Assembly (NCBI GenBank): GCA_022793195.1
Contig: JAAWCJ010000029.1
Span: 124,001-188,000, forward strand
DNA length: 64,000 bases
Source: Lachnospiraceae bacterium
GTDB taxonomy: Bacteria; Bacillota; Clostridia; Lachnospirales; Lachnospiraceae
Reading direction: 5' to 3'
The translations under genes and the position numbers were made by a program. The first letter of the stretch is position 1; the number at the start of each line of letters is the position of its first letter. A model generated the notes under the pieces. It did no database searches. It was given only the letters and a program-made list of their open reading frames with translations, and was not told the DNA's origin. Below, piece by piece: positions 46,504 through 57,351 of this stretch.

Positions 46504-47429
46504 AGACTCTCCTCCTCATCCCTTAACGTTTTTGCTAATTCTTTCAGCTTCCGCAAACGATGGTTGACACCGGATTTTCCCACCGGCGGAGTCAGGGAGT
46601 CACCCAGCTCCTTCAAGGTTGCTTCCGGCTGCTCCAGCCTGGCTACAGCAATTTCCTCCAGGCTTTCCGGCAGCTTGTCAAAACCAACTTTGTCGCGTAT
46701 ATATAATATATCATGAATCTGCTCTACGGCAGCTGATACCGTTTTATTGATATTGGCTGTCTCACAGTTGACCTTCCGGTTGACACATCCCCTCATTTCT
46801 TTGAGGATACGGATATTTTCCAACTCCATAAGAGCCAGATGGGCTTCCATGATTCTGAGCATATCCACGATTTGATTGCCCTCTTTCATGTAAACCACAT
46901 GATACCGTTTACGGAGCACCGTTTTTGCCTCAATACCAAAAGACCCTATCATGGCCTTCAACTGCCCGGCCCTGCCGGCGCTGTCGCAGACAATTTCCAG
47001 GTGATAGCCTTTTTGCGGATTGCTGATGGAGCCTCCTGCCAAAAAAGCCCCGCGGATAAAGGCCCGCTTACAGCAGGCATTTTGTACCACCATGCCGCTT
47101 ATCAAGTCCTCCCGCTCCTGAAAACTTCCATCTTCTCCTGAAAGCTTCACCGTCTGTAAAAAACGCCCGACTTCTTCCTTTCCCCTGACCACATAAAGGG
47201 AAGTCCCGCCCTTTCCTTCCGCCTGGGGAGTCATCTTAAAAGCCCGCTTCAAAAGTATGCAGAACTTTTTTCCCACATCGGGATTCTCAATCCGCACAGA
47301 TATACTTTCCCCATTCGCAGACACCTGGCCGCACATGATGAAAATGGCAGCCGCCTCTGCAATCTGGCAGTGTCTCCCACTGCTTACCTGGCGGGAAAGC
47401 TCTGCCTTCACTTCTGACGAAAAAGACAT
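46500..47429 (-). CDS. whiA: WhiA DNA-binding regulator
   Basis: 309 residues. N-terminal LAGLIDADG-like domain (SSEVKAELSRQV; RGAFLAGGSISNPQKGYHLEIV) and a C-terminal helix-turn-helix (about 225-309; ANINKTVSAAVEQIHDI, LGDSLTPPVGKSGVNHRLRKL). Full length. WhiA regulators influence cell division in many Gram-positives. ATG 47429 follows GAGGTGAGTTC. In most relatives rapZ or yvcK lies between murB and whiA; here neither is present. Confidence 0.95.
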   Translation of the reverse strand: MSFSSEVKAELSRQVSSGRHCQIAEAAAIFIMCGQVSANGESISVRIENPDVGKKFCILLKRAFKMTPQAEGKGGTSLYVVRGKEEVGRFLQTVKLSGEDGSFQEREDLISGMVVQNACCKRAFIRGAFLAGGSISNPQKGYHLEIVCDSAGRAGQLKAMIGSFGIEAKTVLRKRYHVVYMKEGNQIVDMLRIMEAHLALMELENIRILKEMRGCVNRKVNCETANINKTVSAAVEQIHDILYIRDKVGFDKLPESLEEIAVARLEQPEATLKELGDSLTPPVGKSGVNHRLRKLKELAKTLRDEEESL

Positions 47430-47506
47430 GAACTCACCTCAAAACACTTTTGTTATAACATCATAAGCAGGGATTGTCAACCACAGACATTTTTTGTTTA
47501 CGTATC

Positions 47507-48427
47507 TCACATTCCGGAACCCTCCTCAAATTCTCCCAAAAGGCGCATTTCCAATTCCAGGAAAACACCAAACTTCTCCCGTACCCGCCTTTGTATTTCT
47601 CTGCAAAGCTTCAGGATATCTGCTGCCTTTGCACCATCTTTGTTGATCACAAACCCACAGTGCTTCTCCGAAACACAGGCTCCGCCTACGGAAAATCCCC
47701 GAAGGCCGGCTTCCATAATCAACTTTCCGGCAAAATTCCCCTCCGGCCGTTTAAAGGTACTTCCTGCGCTGGGATATTCCAGCGGCTGTTTCTGTTTTCT
47801 CCTGGCAGCCAGCTCTTCCATCCTGGAACGAATCTCCGTTTTATCGCCCGGCTCCAGAAGAAGCTCCACTTCCGTAACAATGTATTCCATAGGAAGAATA
47901 CAACTTTTCCGGTATCCCATCTGAAGCTGGGAAGCCTCCAGCCGTTTTTCTTCCCCATCTTTCGTAAGAATTCTGGCTCCACAAACCACCTGTGCCATTT
48001 CTCCGTCATAAGCCCCTGCATTCATGACCAGGGCCCCGCCTATGGTTCCCGGTATTCCTGAAGCAAAAGCCAGGCCGGAAAGCCCTGCCTCACAGGCTTT
48101 TGCCGCCGTCTGGGCGAGGGTGGCGCCCGCACCCGCATAAATCCGGTTGTCCAAAACCCGGATCTTTCCCAGCGCCTTTCCCACATGGAGGACCACACCG
48201 CGGTATCCCCCGTCGCTCACCAGAAGGTTGCTTCCATTGCCCAGTATAAAATAAGGCTTTCCTTCTTCCCGGCACAGGCGGACAAGGGCTGCCAGTTCCG
48301 AAACGTCCTGCGGCGTTACAAAGTAATCTGCCGGCCCACCCACCTGAAAGGTAGTATGCTTTTTCATGGGTTCATTGGAACAAACATTCCCCGACAGCTT
48401 TTTCAGCCTGCCATAAAACAAGTCCAT
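47507..48427 (-). CDS. murB: UDP-N-acetylenolpyruvoylglucosamine reductase MurB
   Basis: 306 residues. FAD-binding motifs TTFQVGGPADYFVTP, LGNGSNLLVSDGGYRG and GIPGTIGGALVMNAGAYDGEM; substrate domain with catalytic Ser in YPSAGSTFKRPEG and a Glu/His region GLRGFSVGGACVSEKH. Makes UDP-MurNAc for peptidoglycan. ATG 48427 (GGGAAGAAA) is 26 bases after hprK. Confidence 0.96.
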   Translation of the reverse strand: MDLFYGRLKKLSGNVCSNEPMKKHTTFQVGGPADYFVTPQDVSELAALVRLCREEGKPYFILGNGSNLLVSDGGYRGVVLHVGKALGKIRVLDNRIYAGAGATLAQTAAKACEAGLSGLAFASGIPGTIGGALVMNAGAYDGEMAQVVCGARILTKDGEEKRLEASQLQMGYRKSCILPMEYIVTEVELLLEPGDKTEIRSRMEELAARRKQKQPLEYPSAGSTFKRPEGNFAGKLIMEAGLRGFSVGGACVSEKHCGFVINKDGAKAADILKLCREIQRRVREKFGVFLELEMRLLGEFEEGSGM

Positions 48428-48453
48428 TTTCTTCCCGCCTTTATTTTCTGTTT

Positions 48454-49404
48454 TTATTCATCTTCTCCCATCTGTCCCCGCATCAGGTTCCTCTGCACAC
48501 GGTTATAAAGCTCCCTGGCTGCATTATACCCCATCTTTTTCTGGCGGTAATTCACTGCTGCCGATTCTACAATGACGGCCAGATTGCGGCCCGGTCGAAT
48601 GGGTATATTGTGGCACACCACCTTATTTCCAAGGAACTCCGTATACTGGTCATCCATCCCCAGCCTGTCATATTCTTTGTCCCTGTCCCACTCCTCCAGA
48701 TTAATTACCAGGTCAATACTCTGGGTATTTTTCACACTTTCAGCGCCAAATAATGCCTTCACATCGAGAATACCGATTCCCCTAAGCTCGATCATATGCC
48801 TTGTGACGTCCGGAGCTGTCCCCACCAGAGTCACGTCGCTGACCTTGCTGATTTCCACCACATCATCTGTCACAAGACGATGCCCTCTTTTGATCAATTC
48901 CAGGGCCGCCTCGCTTTTTCCGATTCCGCTCTCTCCCATGATCAGAACGCCCTCGCCGAACACATCCACCAAAACGCCGTGGATGCTGATGCTGGGCGCC
49001 AGCTGCACTTTCAGCCACCGGATGGTCTCCGCCATCAAATCTGACGTAAGCTTGGGCGTGGAAAAAAGAGGAACGCCATACTCCACTGCCAATTTTCTAA
49101 TATCTTCATCCGGCTCCAGATTCCTTGCATATACCAGACAGGGAATCTTATGACGGAACACTTCCCCGTAAGTGTTTATTTTTGCATCCCTGCACATACT
49201 ACAGGTATATGCATATTCCACATTTCCAATGATCTGAACCCTCTCATGGCTGAAATGGTCAAAAAAACCGGCCAGCTGAAGTGCAGGCCTGTTGATATCA
49301 GGCTGAATAATCTTAATCTGGGAAATGTCAATTTCCGGCGTCAGATTTTTAAGCTCCAATTTGTCTACAAACTTTTCCAGCTTCACCACCGGCGTACTGT
49401 TCAT
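48454..49404 (-). CDS. hprK: HPr kinase/phosphorylase HprK
   Basis: 316 residues. N-terminal domain (about 1-130) and C-terminal kinase domain with Walker A MGESGIGKSEAALELI, the HprK signature around HRLVTDDVVEISKVSD, and LRGIGILDVKALFGAESV. Phosphorylates or dephosphorylates Ser 46 of HPr and Crh according to sugar status. The presumed partner, the HPr-like protein at 46246, is encoded two genes downstream. ATG 49404 follows GGGAGGAACCGC. Confidence 0.96.
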   Translation of the reverse strand: MNSTPVVKLEKFVDKLELKNLTPEIDISQIKIIQPDINRPALQLAGFFDHFSHERVQIIGNVEYAYTCSMCRDAKINTYGEVFRHKIPCLVYARNLEPDEDIRKLAVEYGVPLFSTPKLTSDLMAETIRWLKVQLAPSISIHGVLVDVFGEGVLIMGESGIGKSEAALELIKRGHRLVTDDVVEISKVSDVTLVGTAPDVTRHMIELRGIGILDVKALFGAESVKNTQSIDLVINLEEWDRDKEYDRLGMDDQYTEFLGNKVVCHNIPIRPGRNLAVIVESAAVNYRQKKMGYNAARELYNRVQRNLMRGQMGEDE

Positions 49405-49502
49405 GCGGTTCCTCCCTCTCTAAACTTCCATTATGGCCATTTGGCGTTTCATAATGTATACTAACACAGGAAACAGACAAGCGCAAGTCCATTCCGGCGC
49501 CC

Positions 49503-51353
49503 TTATCCTCTGTGGAGAAACTCATAAACTGCCCTGGCTGCCGCTTCATTCATCTGAGGAATTTCAGAAAGCTCTTCCACCGTAGCCGCCCGCAGCTTTT
49601 CCATGGTCCCAAAATGGCGCATTAATGCCTTTCTCCTGGCAGGCCCCACACCTTTAATATCCTCCAGCACGGAATGTACCTGATCTTTTCCCCGAAGGCT
49701 CCGATGGTACTCAATGGCAAACCGGTGGGCCTCATCCTGGATTCTGGTCAACAGCCGGAAACCTTCGCCTTTCCGGTCGAGAGGCAGCTCCCTCCCTTCA
49801 AAGTAAAGCGCCCTGGTCCTGTGGCTGTCATCCTTTACCATACCGCAGACAGGGATGGAAAGCCCCAGTTTTTCAAGGACCTGCTTGGCCACCGATACCT
49901 GTCCTTTCCCGCCGTCCATCATCAGGATATCGGGAAACCGGTCAAATCCTCCTGTCTGGCGGATTCCGGCCTGTTCTTCCTTTCCATGGACAAAACGTCT
50001 GGTAAGCACTTCTTCCATGGAGGCGTAATCGTTGGGGCCTTCCACTGTCTGAATACGGAACTTCCGGTAATCGGCCCGTTTCGGACGCCCATTTTCATAT
50101 ACCACCATAGAACCCACCGACTGGAATCCACTGATGTTGGAAATGTCAAAAGCTTCCATTCTCACAAGGCCCGAAAGCCCCAGCACCTCTTCCAGTTCCT
50201 TCACAGCCCCGATTGTTTTCTGCTCCTCTTTCTTTATTTTTTCCCTGTCCTGCTTTAATATTATGCTGGCATTTTTTTCCGCCATCTCCATGAGCCTGGC
50301 TTTCTCTCCTTTTTTGGGCACATGGATGGAAACTTTCTGGCCCCGCTTTTCAGAGAGCCAGCGCTCGATTAATTCCCGTTCCCCTGCCTCCACATCATGC
50401 TGAAGCATCAATGACTTTGGAATAAACGGCGTTCCCGCATAAAACTGTTTGACAAAATTTGTCATAAGCCCTGCCGGGCTGTCGCCCTCTCCAATGGACA
50501 AATGGAAATTGTCCCGGCCAATCAGCTTCCCTTCCCGCATGAAAAAAATCTGTACCACAGCATCTTCCCCATCGGCCGCATAGGCAATAATATCCCGGTC
50601 TTCCTGCCCGCTGTCGGTAATCTTCTGTGTCTGGGCAATTTTCTGTACGCTGAACAAAAGTTCCCGAACCGCGGCGGCTGTCTCAAAATCAAGTATTTCG
50701 GCCGCATCCTTCATTTCCTTCTCCAGCTTTTTCAGTATTGTATCGTAATGTCCTCCCAGAAAGTCTAACACCTGATCAATGGATTCCCGGTATTCTTTTT
50801 CACTGATATATCCCTGGCAGGGGGCGCAACACTGTTTAATGTGATAATTTAAACAGGGCCTCTCTTTTCCGATATCCTCAGGAAGTTTTCTGTGGCAGGT
50901 CCGCAGTTTATAAAGCTTATGAATCATTCCGATGCTGTCTTTCACTGCCCCTGCACTTGTATATGGTCCAAAATAACGGGACTTATCCCGTTTCATATCC
51001 CTGGCCAGAAGCACTCTGGGAAAAGCTTCCCCCACCGTCACTTTAATGTAAGGATAACTTTTATCATCCTTCAGCATGGTATTATACCGCGGCCTGTGCT
51101 CTTTGATCAGATTACATTCCAGTACAAGGGCTTCCATCTCCGAATCCGTTACAATATATTCAAAGCGGGCTATCTTTGATACCATTTTATTGATTTTTGC
51201 CGTTTTTCCCCTGCTACTCTGAAAATACTGGCGCACCCGGTTCTTTAAACTGATGGCTTTCCCCACATAAATAATCTCATCTTTTTCATCATGCATAAGG
51301 TAGACGCCCGGTTTTCCCGGCAGTTTTTTCAGTTCTTCTTCAATATCAAACAA
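49503..51353 (-). CDS. uvrC: Excinuclease ABC subunit C UvrC
   Basis: 616 residues. GIY-YIG nuclease ([23 protein letters not shown]), a Cys-containing linker ([18 protein letters not shown]), UVR motif (about 205-240; [22 protein letters not shown]), RNase H-like nuclease core ([23 protein letters not shown]) and C-terminal HhH ([17 protein letters not shown]). Makes both incisions in nucleotide excision repair. The start is TTG at 51353, with AAAGGAGG 7 bases before it and no ATG in frame close by. Confidence 0.96.
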   Translation of the reverse strand: MFDIEEELKKLPGKPGVYLMHDEKDEIIYVGKAISLKNRVRQYFQSSRGKTAKINKMVSKIARFEYIVTDSEMEALVLECNLIKEHRPRYNTMLKDDKSYPYIKVTVGEAFPRVLLARDMKRDKSRYFGPYTSAGAVKDSIGMIHKLYKLRTCHRKLPEDIGKERPCLNYHIKQCCAPCQGYISEKEYRESIDQVLDFLGGHYDTILKKLEKEMKDAAEILDFETAAAVRELLFSVQKIAQTQKITDSGQEDRDIIAYAADGEDAVVQIFFMREGKLIGRDNFHLSIGEGDSPAGLMTNFVKQFYAGTPFIPKSLMLQHDVEAGERELIERWLSEKRGQKVSIHVPKKGEKARLMEMAEKNASIILKQDREKIKKEEQKTIGAVKELEEVLGLSGLVRMEAFDISNISGFQSVGSMVVYENGRPKRADYRKFRIQTVEGPNDYASMEEVLTRRFVHGKEEQAGIRQTGGFDRFPDILMMDGGKGQVSVAKQVLEKLGLSIPVCGMVKDDSHRTRALYFEGRELPLDRKGEGFRLLTRIQDEAHRFAIEYHRSLRGKDQVHSVLEDIKGVGPARRKALMRHFGTMEKLRAATVEELSEIPQMNEAAARAVYEFLHRG

Positions 51354-51440
51354 ATGAGTGCCTCCTTTTGATGGAAATGAAATTCATGTACGGAAAAGCA
51401 TTGATTGGCGGCGCTGCCATCCGGCTGTATAACTGTATAA

Positions 51441-51472
51441 AAGGTTCGCTCCCCGTACAGGAAACGAACCTT
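51441..51472 (-). terminator. Terminator of ftsH
   Basis: AAGGTTCG/CGAACCTT perfect 8-base arms, 16-base loop, then TTTTAT on the complement. It lies 33 bases after the ftsH stop. Confidence 0.8.
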
Positions 51473-51505
51473 CTCGCAAAATTTGGCGGCGATTCCATAA
51501 AAGCA

Positions 51506-53470
51506 TTAATTTTCAGAAGTATCCTCTTTTGCTGTCTCCTCAGCAGATTCCGTACTTTCCTCTTCCGGCTCTCCTTTGATTTCCCGGAAAATCTTCATGA
51601 ACTCAGCTCCTGTGATCGTCTCCCGCTCAATCAGGAACGCGGCAATTTTATCCAATGCCTCCCTGTTTTCCGAAAGGAGACGAATCGCCTCCTCATGGGC
51701 TTCCTCCAGGATTCGTTTCACTTCATTGTCAATTTCAGCCGCCGTCACGTCAGAACAGTTGAGCACTGCCCTTCCGTCCAGATACTTGCTTTCAACAGAC
51801 TCTAATCCCATCATGCCGAACTTTTCCGACATTCCATACTGAGTCACCATGGCCCGCGCCACAGATGTGGCCCGTTCAATATCATTGGCCGCCCCCGTAG
51901 TCACTGTCTCAAATACCAGTTCTTCAGCGGCACGGCCTCCCAGGTACTGCGCCAGCATGGCTTTCAGTTCCGCCTTGCTGTTGAGGTATTTTTCCTCCTC
52001 CGGCACATTCATCACGTACCCGAGGGCTCCCATGGTACGGGGGACAATGGTAATCTTCTGGACCGGCTCAGAATCCTTCTGCAACGCACTGACCAGCGCA
52101 TGGCCCACCTCATGATAAGAAACAATCCGCCGCTCCTTTTCACTCATGATCCTGTCTTTTTTCTCCTTGCCCACCAGGACCACTTCCACTGCCTCAAATA
52201 AATCTGACTGGCTGACCACTTTCCGCTTATGCTTCACCGCATTGATGGCCGCCTCATTGATCATATTTGCCAGGTCGGAACCGACAGCCCCTGATGTGGC
52301 CAGGGCAATGGCTTCCAAATCCACGGAATCGTCCATCAGGACGTCTTTGGAATGTACTTTCAGAATATTGACCCGTCCCTTTAAATCCGGCTTATCCACG
52401 ATAATCCTCCGGTCAAGACGTCCGGGGCGCAGCAATGCTTTGTCCAGAATCTCCGGCCGGTTGGTGGCTGCCAAAATAAACACGCCCTTATTGGAATCAA
52501 AACCGTCCATCTCCGAAAGGAGCTGGTTCAAAGTCTGTTCCCTCTCATCATTTCCTCCACCGTAACGGGAATCACGGCTTTTTCCGATGGCATCAATTTC
52601 ATCGATAAATACGATACAGGGAGCGCTTTCCTGGGCTTTTTTAAATAAATCACGGACACGGGAAGCCCCCACACCCACAAACATTTCCACAAAATCAGAA
52701 CCGGACAAAGAGAAAAACGGCACCTTGGCCTCGCCTGCCACAGCTTTTGCCAAAAGGGTTTTACCTGTACCGGGAGGGCCCACCAGAAGGGCTCCCTTCG
52801 GCAGCTTGGCGCCTATGGTGGAATATCTGCCCGGATTATGGAGGAAATCCACAATCTCCTGGAGAGATTCCTTCGCTTCATCCTCCCCGGCCACGTCTTT
52901 AAAAGAAACTCCCGTCTCCTTCTGGACGTCATATTTTTTTGCATTACTTTTTCCAACGCCCATCATGCCGCCTCCTCCGGCCCGCTGCATGATAAACATA
53001 ATAAACACCCACACCAGCACCACCGGAAGAATATAAATCAACAGAAAATCCAGTAAAGTGGAATTGGTGCTGGGCTTCTTTCCTTTTACTTCCACATCAT
53101 TTTCCAAAAGAAGCCCTGTCAAGTCGGCATCTTCCACCGGCACGGTATAAAAAGACTCTGTCTGAAGATAGTAAAAAGGCGAATCATTTTCATCCTCCAC
53201 CACAACACCGGAAGCCGGAGTAAACGTAATCTCATCCTGCTTGATGACCACCGACTCCACCTTTCCCTCTTTTACCATCTTTACAAATTCACTGTATGGT
53301 ACTTCCGTCCTGGTCCCGTCAGAAAGAAAACTACTCATCATAGAGACGCAAAGAAGGGTGACGACCGCCGCCACCACCAGAAGTAAAATCATCTGATTAT
53401 TCCTGCCCTGTTTGTTTCCGTTCCCATTGCCGTTCCCTTTCTGGTTCCGGTTCTGATTGGGATTATCCAT
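51506..53470 (-). CDS. ftsH: ATP-dependent zinc metalloprotease FtsH
   Basis: 654 residues from ATG 53470 (AAAGGAGAAAAACAT). Asn/Gly/Gln-rich N-terminus, two membrane helices (about 28-48 and 135-158), AAA domain with [29 protein letters not shown] and the second region of homology ([20 protein letters not shown]), protease domain with zinc motif YHEVGHAL and later Asp ligand. C-terminus acidic. Degrades membrane and regulatory proteins. Single gene with own promoter and terminator. Confidence 0.97.
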   Translation of the reverse strand: MDNPNQNRNQKGNGNGNGNKQGRNNQMILLLVVAAVVTLLCVSMMSSFLSDGTRTEVPYSEFVKMVKEGKVESVVIKQDEITFTPASGVVVEDENDSPFYYLQTESFYTVPVEDADLTGLLLENDVEVKGKKPSTNSTLLDFLLIYILPVVLVWVFIMFIMQRAGGGGMMGVGKSNAKKYDVQKETGVSFKDVAGEDEAKESLQEIVDFLHNPGRYSTIGAKLPKGALLVGPPGTGKTLLAKAVAGEAKVPFFSLSGSDFVEMFVGVGASRVRDLFKKAQESAPCIVFIDEIDAIGKSRDSRYGGGNDEREQTLNQLLSEMDGFDSNKGVFILAATNRPEILDKALLRPGRLDRRIIVDKPDLKGRVNILKVHSKDVLMDDSVDLEAIALATSGAVGSDLANMINEAAINAVKHKRKVVSQSDLFEAVEVVLVGKEKKDRIMSEKERRIVSYHEVGHALVSALQKDSEPVQKITIVPRTMGALGYVMNVPEEEKYLNSKAELKAMLAQYLGGRAAEELVFETVTTGAANDIERATSVARAMVTQYGMSEKFGMMGLESVESKYLDGRAVLNCSDVTAAEIDNEVKRILEEAHEEAIRLLSENREALDKIAAFLIERETITGAEFMKIFREIKGEPEEESTESAEETAKEDTSEN

Positions 53471-53527
53471 ATGTTTTTCTCCTTTTTCCATGAAAGCCCC
53501 ATCTTTGGAACTTTGCGCATTGTCTTT

Positions 53528-53555
53528 ATTATAAAGCATTTCCAAAAGAAATCAA
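53528..53555 (-). promoter_or_regulatory. Promoter of ftsH
   Basis: Complement: TTGATT (53550-53555), 16 bases, TATAAT (53528-53533). Its position downstream of the longer in-frame ATG at 53545 supports translation from 53470. Confidence 0.65.
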
Positions 53556-53618
53556 TATGCCTCCCATGAAATATTGTTCACAAATCTTAAGGATTTATAA
53601 AATTTCCTACAAAAAGTC

Positions 53619-53726
53619 CTGGCAATATTTTTTCTCTGGCTGTATACTATATAAGTTGTGTTTTATCATGGGAGGCCGTACCGGAGATTCCGCATGCTTA
53701 CGGCAGTCCCACGGCTAAAACCCTCC
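53619..53726 (+). promoter_or_regulatory. Promoter and structured leader of pyrG
   Basis: CTGGCA (53619-53624), 18 bases, TATACT (53643-53648). The leader of about 120 bases can form GCCGTA/TACGGC (53675-53680, 53699-53704), and the overlapping GGAGG (53671-53675) can instead pair with CCTCC (53722-53726). Two exclusive folds suggest possible attenuation, but no T-run follows. No GGGC start region as used for CTP-sensing in Bacillus pyrG is evident. Confidence 0.45.
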
Positions 53727-53772
53727 AGGAATACACAATCTTTGATACGTCAACGTTAAAGGAGGAAAAAAT

Positions 53773-55395
53773 ATGCCTGTAAAATACGTATTTGTCACCG
53801 GCGGCGTAGTATCCGGCCTGGGCAAAGGCATCACGGCCGCTTCTCTGGGACGCCTTTTGAAGGCCAGGGGCTACTCTGTCACAATGCAAAAGTTTGACCC
53901 TTACATCAATATTGACCCCGGCACCATGAATCCCATCCAGCATGGAGAGGTTTTTGTCACCGACGACGGAGCCGAAACTGACCTGGATCTTGGACACTAT
54001 GAACGGTTTATTGATGAAAGCCTCACAAAAAACTCCAACGTCACCACCGGAAAAATCTACTGGTCCGTACTTCACAAAGAACGCCGTGGCGATTTCGGCG
54101 GAGGCACTGTACAGGTTATCCCTCATATTACCAATGAAATCAAAGCCCGTTTTCACCGTAACTACTCCACCAAAGACACGGAAATCGCCATCATCGAAGT
54201 GGGCGGCACCGTCGGCGACATTGAAAGCCAGCCATTTCTAGAAGCCATCCGCCAGTTTCAGCAAGATGTCGGACATGAAAACGCCATTTTGATTCACGTC
54301 ACTTTGATTCCTTATCTCAAAGCTTCCGGTGAACTGAAAACCAAACCTACCCAGGCCAGCGTCAAGGAACTACAGGGTCTTGGAATTCAGCCTGATATCA
54401 TCGTATGCCGTTCTGAATATCCTCTGGACAGCCAAATCCGGGCTAAAATTGCCCTCTTCTGTAATGTTCCCGCAACTCATGTACTTCAAAACCTGGATGT
54501 TGATATTTTATATGAAGCTCCCCTTGCAATGGAGCAGGAACATTTGGCCGAAGTTGCCTGTAAATGCCTGAGCCTCAACTGCCCTGCCCCTGACCTTGAA
54601 GACTGGATTTCCATGATCAATGCATGGAAGCATCCCCAAAAAAAGGTGACTGTTGCCCTGGTGGGCAAATACATCCAGCTTCACGATGCCTATATCAGTG
54701 TTGTGGAAGCCCTCCGCCACGGCGGTGTTGCCTGCCGCGCCGATGTGACCATTAAATGGGTCGATTCTGAGATCGTAAAGGAAGAAAATGTGTCCGAAAT
54801 TCTGGGAGATGTGGCCGGAATTTTAGTACCCGGCGGATTCGGCAACCGCGGAATCGACGGAAAAATCTGTGCCATCCGGTATGCCCGTGAACATAATGTT
54901 CCATTCCTTGGACTTTGCCTGGGTATGCAGCTTGCCATCGTGGAATTTGCCCGCAATGTCATCGGATTTGCAGATGCCCACAGCGTAGAACTGGATCCGC
55001 TGACCGCCCATCCTGTCATTCATCTGATGCCTGACCAGGACGGCATCGAAGATATCGGAGGCACTTTACGTCTCGGTTCTTATCCCTGTGTACTGGATAA
55101 AACCACAAAGGCCTATACCCTCTATGGAACTGAAACCATCCATGAACGCCACCGTCACCGCTACGAGGTCAACAATGACTTCCGAAAAGTTATGGAAGAA
55201 AACGGCCTGACTTTGTCCGGTATTTCACCCGACGGCCGCATTGTAGAAATGATTGAACTAAAATCCCACCCCTGGTTCCTGGCTACCCAGGCCCACCCGG
55301 AATTAAAATCAAGGCCCAACAAGCCCCACCCCCTGTTCCGTGGGTTCATCGGGGCGGCCCTTGAATTTCAGGAGGCGAACGCAAAAACAGACTGA
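53773..55395 (+). CDS. pyrG: CTP synthase PyrG
   Basis: 540 residues. N-terminal synthetase with [26 protein letters not shown] and [28 protein letters not shown]-terminal class I glutamine amidotransferase with nucleophile Cys in [10 protein letters not shown] and a His/Glu pair late in the domain (QAHPE). Converts UTP to CTP using glutamine. ATG follows AAAGGAGGAAAAAAT. Plus strand, converging on the DUF1846 gene with a palindromic element between. Confidence 0.97.
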   Translation: MPVKYVFVTGGVVSGLGKGITAASLGRLLKARGYSVTMQKFDPYINIDPGTMNPIQHGEVFVTDDGAETDLDLGHYERFIDESLTKNSNVTTGKIYWSVLHKERRGDFGGGTVQVIPHITNEIKARFHRNYSTKDTEIAIIEVGGTVGDIESQPFLEAIRQFQQDVGHENAILIHVTLIPYLKASGELKTKPTQASVKELQGLGIQPDIIVCRSEYPLDSQIRAKIALFCNVPATHVLQNLDVDILYEAPLAMEQEHLAEVACKCLSLNCPAPDLEDWISMINAWKHPQKKVTVALVGKYIQLHDAYISVVEALRHGGVACRADVTIKWVDSEIVKEENVSEILGDVAGILVPGGFGNRGIDGKICAIRYAREHNVPFLGLCLGMQLAIVEFARNVIGFADAHSVELDPLTAHPVIHLMPDQDGIEDIGGTLRLGSYPCVLDKTTKAYTLYGTETIHERHRHRYEVNNDFRKVMEENGLTLSGISPDGRIVEMIELKSHPWFLATQAHPELKSRPNKPHPLFRGFIGAALEFQEANAKTD

Positions 55396-55402
55396 TTTAT
55401 AA

Positions 55403-55655
55403 TAACGCCGTCAAATTGCGCGGGAGGTTCCGTGTGCTGCGCTGGTGTCGTGAATGTTGAATTTCTAAATGTTCTGAATTCCGATAGAACAATTTCCGTG
55501 CAACCGGCTTATGATCCGCCGTCCATGGCGTCATAAGCCTTTTCCGGACGTCCTGTCCGGAAATTGCCGGGTCATCCACAGAACATTAAGAACTTCTAAC
55601 ATTCCCGCCAAGGCGCAATACACGGAACTTCCCGCACAATTTGACGGCGATGTTA
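55403..55655. repeat. Long palindromic element downstream of pyrG
   Basis: The 374-base gap between pyrG and the DUF1846 gene contains this element and the next. Arms of about 75 bases (55403-55476 and 55580-55655) pair imperfectly, sharing CGCCGTCAAATTG and GTTCCGTGT blocks. The middle folds again: CAATTTCCG with CGGAAATTG type pairing and GGCTTATGA with TCATAAGCC around CGCC/GGCG. No coding capacity. MITE-like or structured RNA. Confidence 0.8.
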
Positions 55656-55679
55656 TGAATTCAGAGGCTTCTGCTAATC

Positions 55680-55744
55680 AGAAACAATTTAACGATTTTC
55701 ACGCGACGGGGCGCCCGGCGCATGAAAATCACTAAATTGCTTCT
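55680..55744. repeat. Second hairpin between pyrG and the DUF1846 gene
   Basis: 26-base arms (55680-55705 and 55719-55744) with three mismatches around a GC-rich 13-base loop; arms carry CAATTTA and GATTTTC. It lies 26 bases before the DUF1846 stop. It may terminate one or both converging genes, although no long T-run follows. Confidence 0.7.
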
Positions 55745-55769
55745 GTAATTGGCGGAAACTCCTGCTCTA

Positions 55770-57254
55770 TTATACATGGTACAGTTTAGAACTCTGATAT
55801 TTGGGCTCGTATGTAATATTGATTCCCAGTCTTCGGAATATCCGCTCATCCACATGAGACAAAATCACTGTGGAATGGGCCTCGCACCCCTGAAGTTTTG
55901 AAAGCTGATTCATAGCTTTCCCGGCCTCCTCATCTGTCGCCGCACAGATGGAAAGGGCCAGAAGAATCTCATCTGTATGAAGCCTGGGATTTTTATTCCC
56001 CAGATAATCCACTTTCAATTTCTGTATCGGTTCAATAATCCGCGGGGAAATCAGATGTACACTGTCCTCGATTCCCCCCAGAGTTTTCAAAGCATTGAGA
56101 AGGAGCGCGGAGGAAGGCCCCAAAAGCTCCGATGTCCGTCCGGTAATGATTGTCCCATCCGGAAGCTCCATGGCAGCCGCCGGTTCCCCGGTACTCTCTT
56201 CCTTTCTGAGGGCCGGCTCCACTACGGCACGGTCTTCCGCCGTCACCCCCGCCTGTTTCATCAAAAGCTCCAGCTTATAAACCACCTGATCCGGTGTAAT
56301 CCCTTTCCGCCTACCGCAAAGGGCTGTATAATACCGGCGTATGATTTCCTGGCGGGAAGCTTCTTTCACAGCTTCATCGTCGAAAATACAATTCCCCGCC
56401 ATATTTACGCCCATATCCGTCGGCGATTTATAAGGGCATGTACCCACAATCTTTTCCAGCATAGCCGAAAGCACCGGGAAAATTTCCACATCGCGGTTAT
56501 AATTTACCGTGGTTTCCCCATAGGCCTCCAAATGGAACGGGTCGATCATGTTGACATCATCCAAATCTGCCGTCGCCGCCTCATAGGCCAGATTGACCGG
56601 ATGCTTAAGGGGCAGATTCCACACAGGAAATGTCTCAAATTTTGCATATCCGGCCTGAATCCCCCGTTTGTGCTCATGATAAAGCTGAGAAAGGCAGGTG
56701 GCCATCTTTCCGCTTCCCGGGCCTGGCGCCGTCACCACCACCAGTTCCCTGCTGGTCTCAATATACTGATTTTTTCCATAGCCTTCGTCGCTTACAATTT
56801 TAGACAGATTGGAAGGATACCCCTCAATGGGATAATGACGGTACACTTTCACCCCCAAAGTCTCCAGTCTTTTCTGAAAAGCCGCAGCGGCAGGCTGTCC
56901 CTGGTATCTGGTCAGAACCACGCTGCCCACATAAAGGCCGATTCCCCGAAATTCATCAATCAGACGAAGCACATCGGAATCATAGGTAATCCCCAAATCT
57001 CCCCTTACCTTATTTGTCTCAATATCAGAAGCACTGAGCGCCACGACAATCTCCACCTGCTCCTTAATCTGAAGCAGCATTTTTAATTTGCTGTCCGGCT
57101 CAAACCCCGGAAGCACCCTGGACGCATGATAATCGTCAAAAAGTTTTCCGCCAAATTCCAGATACAATTTGCCGCCAAATTGTGAAATTCTCTCACTAAT
57201 ATGTGCCGACTGCATCTGAAGATACTTTTCATTGTCAAATCCTGCTTTTTTCAC
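55770..57254 (-). CDS. DUF1846 family protein
   Basis: 494 residues from GTG 57254 (GGAGGGGAATTCAGAG before it), giving the family's usual beginning ([15 protein letters not shown]). An ATG at 57278 lacks a ribosome site. Full-length and well conserved-looking: [29 protein letters not shown] (in parts), [27 protein letters not shown] (P-loop-like), [21 protein letters not shown]. The family structure has nucleotide-binding-like features, but the function is unknown. Single gene with its own promoter. Confidence 0.9.
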   Translation of the reverse strand: MKKAGFDNEKYLQMQSAHISERISQFGGKLYLEFGGKLFDDYHASRVLPGFEPDSKLKMLLQIKEQVEIVVALSASDIETNKVRGDLGITYDSDVLRLIDEFRGIGLYVGSVVLTRYQGQPAAAAFQKRLETLGVKVYRHYPIEGYPSNLSKIVSDEGYGKNQYIETSRELVVVTAPGPGSGKMATCLSQLYHEHKRGIQAGYAKFETFPVWNLPLKHPVNLAYEAATADLDDVNMIDPFHLEAYGETTVNYNRDVEIFPVLSAMLEKIVGTCPYKSPTDMGVNMAGNCIFDDEAVKEASRQEIIRRYYTALCGRRKGITPDQVVYKLELLMKQAGVTAEDRAVVEPALRKEESTGEPAAAMELPDGTIITGRTSELLGPSSALLLNALKTLGGIEDSVHLISPRIIEPIQKLKVDYLGNKNPRLHTDEILLALSICAATDEEAGKAMNQLSKLQGCEAHSTVILSHVDERIFRRLGINITYEPKYQSSKLYHV

Positions 57255-57302
57255 CTCTGAATTCCCCTCCAAAGCCATTTGCCGTTTTCTTTACACGTTC
57301 CC

Positions 57303-57331
57303 ATTATACAGAATCAAAAGCAGGCTTGCAA
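57303..57331 (-). promoter_or_regulatory. Promoter of the DUF1846 gene
   Basis: Complement: TTGCAA (57326-57331), 17 bases, TATAAT (57303-57308). Transcription would start about 40 bases before the GTG start codon. Confidence 0.68.
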
Positions 57332-57351
57332 GCAATAATATTTCTGGGTTT

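Noticed and set aside
53643-53660. CTP-sensing reiterative start site at pyrG
   Set aside because: The predicted start region reads about ATAAGTTG, without the GGGC run needed for that mechanism.
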